Source: Posidonia oceanica (taxonomy: Eukaryota; Streptophyta; Magnoliopsida; Alismatales; Posidoniaceae). Taken from it: a stretch of DNA of 64,000 nt. The notes below the pieces were generated by a model. It was not told the DNA's origin. It searched no databases and saw nothing but the letters and a program-made list of their open reading frames with translations. The stretch is taken from positions 5,890,001 to 5,954,000 of the forward strand of contig JAZBRS010000077.1 in assembly GCA_037176725.1 (NCBI GenBank). The letters run 5' to 3'. Positions 57,011 through 64,000 of this stretch are shown here, one piece after another; position 1 is the stretch's first letter, and each line of letters opens with the position of its first letter. The position numbers and the translations under genes were made by a program.

Positions 57011-57240
57011 AACCCAAAGCGGACTTTGGGTGTTTTGGCCTTTTTTTGGTTGGGCTTGGACTTGGATTTAGATGAGGCTTGGCTTTAGGCTTGGTTTGGG
57101 ATTAATGAGGACTTAGGCTTGGGTTTTGGATTGGTGGGGCTTAGGGTTGGGTTTGGGTGAATAGGTGGGGTCCGCCATGACTGAGCACATTACTTAGGAG
57201 AAAGTCACCGACGAAGGACTACAAAATCGAGGTGTCTACA

Positions 57241-59967
57241 AACTGAAATAAAACTATTCTATATGCTCACCCAGAACCCTTGATGTGTGGCAGAGTGACA
57301 CCCTCCTATGTGCACTAGCAAAAGCCACTCCTATCCTGCACTTGCCAAAAACACATAAAACAAAGCACACATGAGTGACCACATAAACGGTCACCCAGCA
57401 CACACTCCACCTAAACCACTTAGAAACCACTGTTGAGGGAACCGATGTAAACACGCCGCAAAACAAACAGGCATAGGCATCCCATCTGGATGCCGCAACA
57501 CCTCAACTGGGTAACTGACTGTTGTCCAGCAAATAGCAAAATCATAAAACATGCCTTTCAAAACTATTTTTCTCTTTCTTTTCAAAACCATATGCATACT
57601 CTTTCAAAATCCTTTATGCACACTTGAGATGGCCACACTAGCCAAATCAAGCCCAAAACCAAACACCCAAGCTCACCACCTGGTCCCACGCACTCACTAG
57701 GCAAACTAGATAGCCAATAGTGTCTAAATACTCTCGCTTGCATCCAAAACACACAACATAGCAAGTATGAAAGTCAAACACAATGTCAAACAGCAACGCC
57801 ACATAGGCACACAGTAACCAAGACACACCAACCTCAGAAGAGAAGGCATCCTACTTTTGATGCAACAAATCCATAACCAGGCAATCTACCATTGCCCCAC
57901 AAGCACAGATCCTTTAAAACATGCTTTCAAAAGCAATGCACTTCTCTTTCAAAATACATGTATCATTTGAAATCTTATTATGCTACTTGGAATGGCCACT
58001 CTTTGCCAAACCAAGCTCAAGCCAACATAAAACCACACACACGCACCCAGTGCGTAGTCGTGTCACTGTGGCCATCAGTGACTAACCCGACTACAAGCAG
58101 TTGCTGAAGACTCCAGCTTCTCTCAACTGCACTACCGCAGTGGGCTACCCTATGTGAGAGGAACCATCGCCCTGGGAACTCAGCCCTCAATTTATATTCA
58201 TCAGTATACACGAGGTTGCGTCCTTCCGACGCCCCTTTGGTGCCCGAGCACTTAGGGACTCTAACCCCAGACCCAGCCAGCACCGGCACAAAGGGTAATC
58301 TGGACTCTTTCACTGAGCCCTACAGTACCACAAGCTCGGTATCCATGCCCTAGGAATCGTAACTAACTTCTCTGAGGTCTCATCTCCCTACTCCATCGGT
58401 ACTATCCTTCGGTTATGTGGATTCGTCCCAAAACCTCGAAAAACCAAGGACCTCGTCCTAGGTAATTGACTCTCGACCATCTAGGGGTATCAGTCATCCC
58501 TAGTCTACCAGTCAAAAGCTTTGGTCTCGGTCCCTTAGAAAATCTTTTCCAAAACCTTTGCAAACTGATGCATTTTCTTTCAAAACATCTTTTCAAAAAT
58601 CATTTCGAAAATCATTTAAATATCATCTCAAAACCATATCCATCTTTTCTTTTTTAAACTCCTTTAAAATCATAACTCAAAGCACCATAAAAATGCCATG
58701 CCAAACCTTGCACGGAAAACCAAACCAAAGCCAGAACAACGTCCTCGAAGTCCCACTCGACTTACAAGACCGGACACCAACATTAAACACTAAACCATAT
58801 CTAAACCTAGGGTTAAATATCAATCCTATTGTCTAGCTAAACCATTTAGGAGAGAACTTAATATTTCTAAGTTCTATAGTCTTTTATACTAACCACAATA
58901 CCCAAGGAATCTTACTAATTTATTTTAGGCATTCCCTAACTCATTCTAATGATTATCCTAATCATTTACATTCCATAATTACCTACAAGGATAATCTAGT
59001 AATTAACTACATTAATCCACCCCAACACTAAACCCAAAAATACCTAAGGTTGGGTTCATGGGCCTAGTTTGGCAGACCGAACCAAAACGGTTGACCAAAC
59101 CAGCAACTAGAAACCACAACCTAGACCTGATCCGGCAGACCGAATATCTTCGGCAGACCGAATATCTTCGGTCGACCAGAACAGGGCCTGCCTCCCCTAG
59201 TCTTGTGAAACAAATCAGTAGATCGAATGGATTCGGTCGACTGATTTATGGGTTCAGGGAACCAGAGAGCAAGATCGGCATACCGAAATATTTCGGTATG
59301 CTGAACCAAACAACACAGCCAACTCAAAACAAGGTGATCCAAAAATCGCCCAAAATGGGAACCTTAATCGATCCCACTAGAAGCTACCAAAAATCACAAA
59401 CCACATACACAAATGAAGATCTCGAGACAATCTACAAATTGGGACAAGACACACAAGGATTTGTTGAGCGAATCGCAAAAAAGTCCACAAGCAAAACATG
59501 CATAGCACTATTCATCTAAAAAGAACCACCCGCCATTAAAACACCATAAATACTCCATAAATGCTCCAAAAATCTTCTAAAACATCCATGGCATCCACAC
59601 AACAATTCCACACTAACATGATACCTACCATCAATTCAAGAATCTAAAGAGGAGATCTAAATGGGGTGTGTACTGTTCACCGGCGACGCGACGGAGACGC
59701 AACAGCGACATAACCTCTCCTCCTCCATTGCAAGCTCTGGATCTCTCCTCCTCCTCTTCTCCTAGAGGCGATGGTGGCGGCAACCCCATCTGCCAGCTCT
59801 CGTCTCTCGTTCCCTCTGTCTCCATTCCTCTCTCTTTCTTTCTCTTTTCTCTCTTTTGTTATCAGGAAAAAGAAGAAGAAAAAGGATAAGAAGAAGAAGA
59901 AGTGGGAAAAAGAAGGGGAGAAGCAACTACCCCCACCAACACTGTGCTCCAAGTCTAGGTCGTTACA
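57241..59967 (-). mobile_element. LTR of an unrelated retrotransposon G, left copy
   Basis: On the minus strand it starts TGTAACGACCTAG at 59,967. Similarity to the right copy (59,968-61,396) covers the first 1.15 kb, including ATTTCTAAGTTCTATAGTC and CAAGGAATCTTACTAATTTA on the plus strand. The rest (57,241-58,770) is unique noncoding DNA with a GC-rich block (58,090-58,520). It contains an 18-bp tandem (CGGCAGACCGAATATCTT, twice near 59,133-59,168). It is bounded on the left by E2. No coding region of G is seen. Confidence 0.6.
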
Positions 59968-61396
59968 CTAAAACACAGCCAGCTTAGTGTCAAACACCCA
60001 AAAAGTGTCATTGAACACCTTATTCAGTGCACCACACCGAACACCAAGCCAACAACTACTCCTAGGGTTAAACATGAACCCTAGAGTCCATCTAATCCAT
60101 TTAAGGGAGAACTTAGTATTTCTAAGTTCTATAGTCTTTTATATTAATTACAACACCCAAGGAATCTTACTAATTTATTTTAGACATTCCCTAAATCATT
60201 CTAATGATTATCTTAATCATCGTTATGCCATAACCACCTACAAGGTTAATACCCTATTTAACACATCCCAACTTACCCAAAACAACCTTAAAATACCCAA
60301 GGAATAGAGGTAGGGTCGGTAGATCGATTTGGATCGGTCGACCAGACCAGCAACCTAGACTCACATCTAGGGCCTGATTCGGCAGATCATTTCCAAATGG
60401 TCGACCAAACTGGGGTTCTGTCCTCCATCTCGGGAACCAAATCGGTATACCAAACCTTTTTCGGTATACAGATTTCTGGGTTCAGGAGACTCCAGACGGC
60501 ATGATTGGCATATTGAAATATTTCGACATACCGAATCAGTCGACTGTCAAGAACACAGAGGCCAAACCCAAAAATCGTCCCAAATAGGGAAGGCCGGTGA
60601 TCTCGCCACAGGCCACCAAAACACACAAACTACATGCCCAAATGAAGATCTCAAGATGATCTACGATTTGGGACAAGAAACACAACAATTCATTGAACGG
60701 ATCACAAGAAAAAGCCATTCAAAGCTCACGGGTACTGTGCACAAGCATAGTGAACCCATGAGTAGCAAAACAAGCCAAATCACCACACAATCCACCAAAA
60801 ATTACATGCAATTTGCTAAAATGAAAATCTAGAGATGACCTATCATTTAGGACAAAAATCATTAAAATCCATTACTTGAAACCCAAGAAACACAAAACAA
60901 AGCATTCAAGATCACTATGCACGCACGCCATTAAAGCCACTGTAAAAACCTCCATAAATGCTCAATAAAACCTCTGAGTACAACAAGAACAATCACAACT
61001 AAGATCACACTATCGTGATCCCTATTACCAATTCATGAATCCAAAAATGAGGTCTAAGGGTCGCGTACCTTGCACCGGCGACAACAACGGCGATGAGCAG
61101 CAACACAACCTCTCCTCCTCCACTACAAGCTCCAGATCTCCTCCTCTGCTCCTCTGCCCGGCGACGGCGACGGCAGCACGACGGCGCAGTAGCGACAGTG
61201 ACCACGACCTCCCCTCTTCCTCCCTCATTCTCTGTCTCCCTCCCTCTCTCTCTCTCTCTTGTTATATAGAAAAGAGGGGAAGAAAGAAGAAGAAGAAGAA
61301 TAAGAAGAGTAAGAAGAAGAATGAGAAGTGGAAAAATGAGGGGAGAAGCAACTCCGAACCCCCACTCACATTGTGCTCCAAATCTGAGTCGTTACA
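59968..61396 (-). mobile_element. LTR of retrotransposon G, right copy, truncated
   Basis: Minus-strand start TGTAACGACTCAG at 61,396. About 1.43 kb remain before the left copy begins, so the left copy is probably inserted in, or recombined with, this one. A TATATAA motif on the minus strand (about 61,262-61,270) lies 130 bp into the LTR; the left copy has lost it. The GC-rich start (61,040-61,230) gives short ORFs that are not supported as genes. Confidence 0.6.
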
Positions 61397-61758
61397 CCAA
61401 GTTTAGAAAAGACACAAATAGATAGCACTACATAATTTAGTTTTTTACTAGCTAAATGATTTAAGAAACTCAAAGTCTATGAGGATCCGTAAATGATGAT
61501 TCACACGTTTGAGCTAATAAATCCTAAAAGAATTTTAATGGTAAGGTAATTATTATATAATGTTAATAATCATAATTAGTACTCAATAGCTTCACAAGTC
61601 ATATATAAAATGAATAATGTTCAAATTATGTTAAAGTTGAAGTTAGTTCATTTTTATGGGTGTGACTATAACAGTAGAACCATGTACATTCTTCTTGTAC
61701 ATGAAATAAATTTAGATCGGTAACAAATGTTAAATATTTAGGACTAGAAACCAATAAC
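61397..61758. other. AT-rich flank without visible feature
   Basis: About 360 bp of low-GC sequence with no ORF, repeat or RNA gene recognised. CCAAG at 61,397 could be a target duplication of the G LTR, but no left copy was found. Confidence 0.5.
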
Positions 61759-62336
61759 TAGAGGTGTAAAAAAGTCAGACAACGTAGCTTGGCCCGTATA
61801 GGTCACGACGGGCTGGTCCTAGGTATTCAAGCCCAAGCCTGAGCCAGGCCTACCAAGGCCTAGGCTAAGCCTGGCCCTTTATTATTTGATTTTTATATAA
61901 TTTATGTAATTATTTAAATAATTTTAATGATTTATTGTTTAATAAAACCTTGATTTTGTTAATTATATATTTTATTTTGTATTTTATATACATTGTTTAG
62001 TTGTTTATGTAATTTTAATGGACTATTGTTTAATAAAATCTTGTTTTTGTTAATTAAATAATATTTAACTACATTATTTTTTAAAAAATATTTTATTGAG
62101 AAGGGCCAAGCCCTGGCTCGACCTGGCCTAGGTTTGACCCTGCTTGCCTAGCCCGATTCATCCATGGGCTAAGGGCCAAGCCGGGCTCAAGGTCTTCCGC
62201 TTGAGCCCAACCTTAGCCCGTCCTACGACTGAACCTGCCTGCCTAGCCCGGTTCATCCATGGACTAAGGGCCGGGCTAGGCCCAAGGTCTTTTTCGCAGG
62301 CCAGCCCGACCCTGCTTGATTTACATAACACCTCTA
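61759..62336. mobile_element. hAT-like MITE (578 bp)
   Basis: Ends are inverted: TAGAGGTGTAA at the left, and ACACCTCTA at the right (reverse complement TAGAGGTGT). It is flanked by CCAATAAC (61,751-61,758) and CCAAGAAC (62,337-62,344), an 8-bp duplication with one mismatch, as expected for hAT transposition. The subterminal parts are full of GGGCTAAGCCCGGGC-like sequence and the middle is AT-rich. No transposase; mobilised in trans if at all. Confidence 0.8.
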
Positions 62337-62344
62337 CCAAGAAC

Positions 62345-63735
62345 TCCCGAAACACTTCAAGCAAGCAAGAATATTTAGAATATTCCGATTGAAATTTTTT
62401 TTATGCATATTCAAATTCAAATCTCTATTTATTCAAGTGATTATTATTTTAAAGGTCGTTTATAGTTCAATTTGGATTGATGATCGTGTCTATTGTATGC
62501 AATTCATGTTTGTTTAATTATAATGGACATTCTGGGCAATCATTAATGAATATATAATGATATATTAATTATTAGGTGCTTATTTGGTTTATATTGAGAG
62601 AAGCTGAACTTAATTGAAAGAATTGGAAATATGGTGGAGTTGAGATTTATGAATACTAATTTGCAATGAACGTTAGCAAGTGTAATTGTTACATTGAACA
62701 AGAAGCTTGCTCTTGAGTGAGAAAATAAAAACATTAATGAACTTAAAGTAAAGTGAGTATTGACACAAGACTGACTCCATAGAGTATATTGACCCTGAAG
62801 GGATTTGTTGACCTCAAGGAAGTATATTGGTTCTATGGAATATAATGGCCCTAAAAAGCTATGTACTAGCCTAATGAAGTTTAGTACTAGATTCCTTTTG
62901 AAAATACATGTGACAAGGTTTCAGATATGATGTCTCATAATATAGGTTTTTATACGAAGTCCTCTCAAGAGTCTAATTGAAGATGGCTTAGAATCACAAT
63001 TGAGGACATATATATGAGGGAGTCGTAACAACCTATAGACCATATATGTGTTGATGCTGGATGGCTATTGAGATTCACTAATTGATGTTAATGTAACTGA
63101 ATGTCATGTCAAATTAACAAAAGATTATTGAATATGAAATGCAATGGCGAACTGAACAATCAATTGAATATTAATTGTAATATTGACGAGAACTAACAAA
63201 GATGAATGAACTGGCATGGTCAATTGATCATAGTAATTGGGACCAATTGAAATCAAGAACTCACATTTAACCAAATAATGATAGATTGATGAATGATCTT
63301 TATTATTCGTAAAAAATTACTTTAGAGTGAATGATCATATGATAATAATTTGATTAATATTCATTCTTAATATTTTTATCTATGAACTTGTATATTTGCA
63401 TATTGAGTTTTCATAGACTCGGTAATAGTGTTGCTATCTACTATAGTTACTATATCGAAGAAGACATTTATATTGTAACCTGTTTAGTGGAAACTTTGGA
63501 AGATATATGTACACACATGGATCTGGAATCGAGAAGCCAATGGAAGTTGTTTCTTAACTGAATATGTAATTCCTCTGGTTCTGGTGGATCAGGCCATTGC
63601 ACTTCCAAAATAGATTATAAGGAAGTAACACATTTTGTTTACAACTTGTATAACAGATATTCCCAGCAATATGAGATATAATCAACACAATTTTTGTTAA
63701 GTATCATGTATACCATAGTTAATAGTTGACATTGA
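62345..63735. other. AT-rich intergenic DNA
   Basis: About 1.4 kb of low-GC, low-repeat DNA. No ORF longer than about 60 codons, no tRNA or other RNA gene recognised. A loosely repeated TTGACCCTGAAGGGATTTGT-like element occurs around 62,790-62,860. Confidence 0.5.
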
Positions 63736-63754
63736 ATGTTACTAAATCCCATTA

Positions 63755-63972
63755 TAAATCCTGCCCTTGGTGTCAGCATTTGGAATCCACTACTTCATGC
63801 ATTCCGTGACTGTGTGGCGGGCAAGCAGGTATTGTTCAAGTTGCCACCTGAAATTCATCAGTGGTTTGACCAATGGTTGTCCTTCTACTCTTATGATCCT
63901 TCATGTTCCTGCATGGTTCCTCTGTTTCATGTTGGAAATACCGGTGCAAAGCTCATAAAAACCATTATGTAA
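63755..63972 (+). CDS. Possible exon or gene fragment, family not recognised
   Basis: An open frame reading PALGVSIWNPLLHAF, RDCVAGKQ, LPPEIHQWFDQWLSFYSYDP, VPLFHVGNTGAKLIKTIM with a stop at 63,970-63,972. Base composition is protein-like (about 45% GC in AT-rich surroundings), unlike the nearby DNA. GGGCAAGCAG/GTATTG at about 63,822-63,837 could be a splice donor, so the reading after KQ may be intron. It could be the last exon of a host gene extending to the right or a captured fragment. I do not recognise the protein. Confidence 0.35.
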
Positions 63973-64000
63973 TCGTTCTTTGTTAGTTTTTAATTTACAC

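Larger units (their letters stand above)
55777..57240 (-). mobile_element. 5' LTR of E2, proximal part
   Basis: Minus-strand start TGTAGACACCTCG at 57,240. Shares the AATGTGCTCAGTCATGG start region with LTR E1 and holds three full hairpin modules plus the second half of the module split by E3. The right flank (AACTG, 57,241-57,245) is the predicted target duplication of E2. GGCTTGGGTTTTGGATTGG-type repeats occupy 57,050-57,170. Confidence 0.8.

Overview
This window is plant repeat DNA. It is built almost entirely of nested, decayed Ty3/gypsy LTR retrotransposons of the Tat/Ogre lineage. The evidence is: a gag-protease-RT-RNase H-second RNase H-integrase order without a chromodomain; a primer-binding site of the TGGCGACTCC / CTGGGGA type (complementary to a tRNA-Arg 3' end, as in Ogre); very long LTRs (2.7 to 6.1 kb); tandem repeats between the coding region and the 3' LTR; and an extra ORF that resembles the DUF7745 proteins found with these elements. 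This indicates a seed plant with a large, heavily methylated genome, probably an angiosperm. I cannot name the species. No intact host gene is visible; a possible host exon lies at the extreme right.

Layout, plus-strand half (1-22,053): four elements, here called A, H, F and C, appear only as right-hand halves, each ending in a 3' LTR. The simplest reading is a telescoped nest with A inside H inside F inside C and the left halves beyond the window. A: 3' tail 1-431 and LTR 432-6544. H (a different LTR family): tail 6545-7131 and LTR 7132 to about 8610. F: decayed DUF7745-like ORF 8982-10184, tandem array 10,690-12,235, LTR 12,691-16,177. C: tandem array 16,178-17,105, LTR 17,679 to about 22,053, which lacks its last few dozen bases.

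Minus-strand half (22,053-57,240): E1 (5' LTR 28,371-32,294, gag, no pol, truncated at its 3' end near 22,060) interrupts the gag of E2. E2's 5' LTR (34,010-57,240) is split by E3. E3 (35,269-55,771, 20.5 kb) is complete: two LTRs, a 5-bp target duplication GTAAG, PBS, gag, pro, RT, two RNase H domains, integrase, a downstream DUF7745-like ORF, a tandem array and a polypurine tract. All its genes are broken by stops and frameshifts.

Right end (57,241-64,000): two overlapping copies of an unrelated LTR that starts TGTAACGAC, a 578-bp hAT-like MITE (61,759-62,336) with near-perfect 8-bp duplications, then AT-rich DNA with one possible exon.

The most interesting structure is noncoding. LTRs and 3' tails of several different elements are studded with short hairpin units of fixed geometry, often 9-bp arms with 9 or 11-nt loops and a period of 27 or 29 bp. 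Their stem sequences differ between families but stay self-complementary (for example GTTGGACGC/GCGTCCAAC in F and GTAAGACAC/GTGTCTTAC in E2). All six Ogre-type LTR families of this group also share a roughly 70-bp core box with its own hairpin, and a tRNA-Arg PBS-like motif buried inside the LTR.
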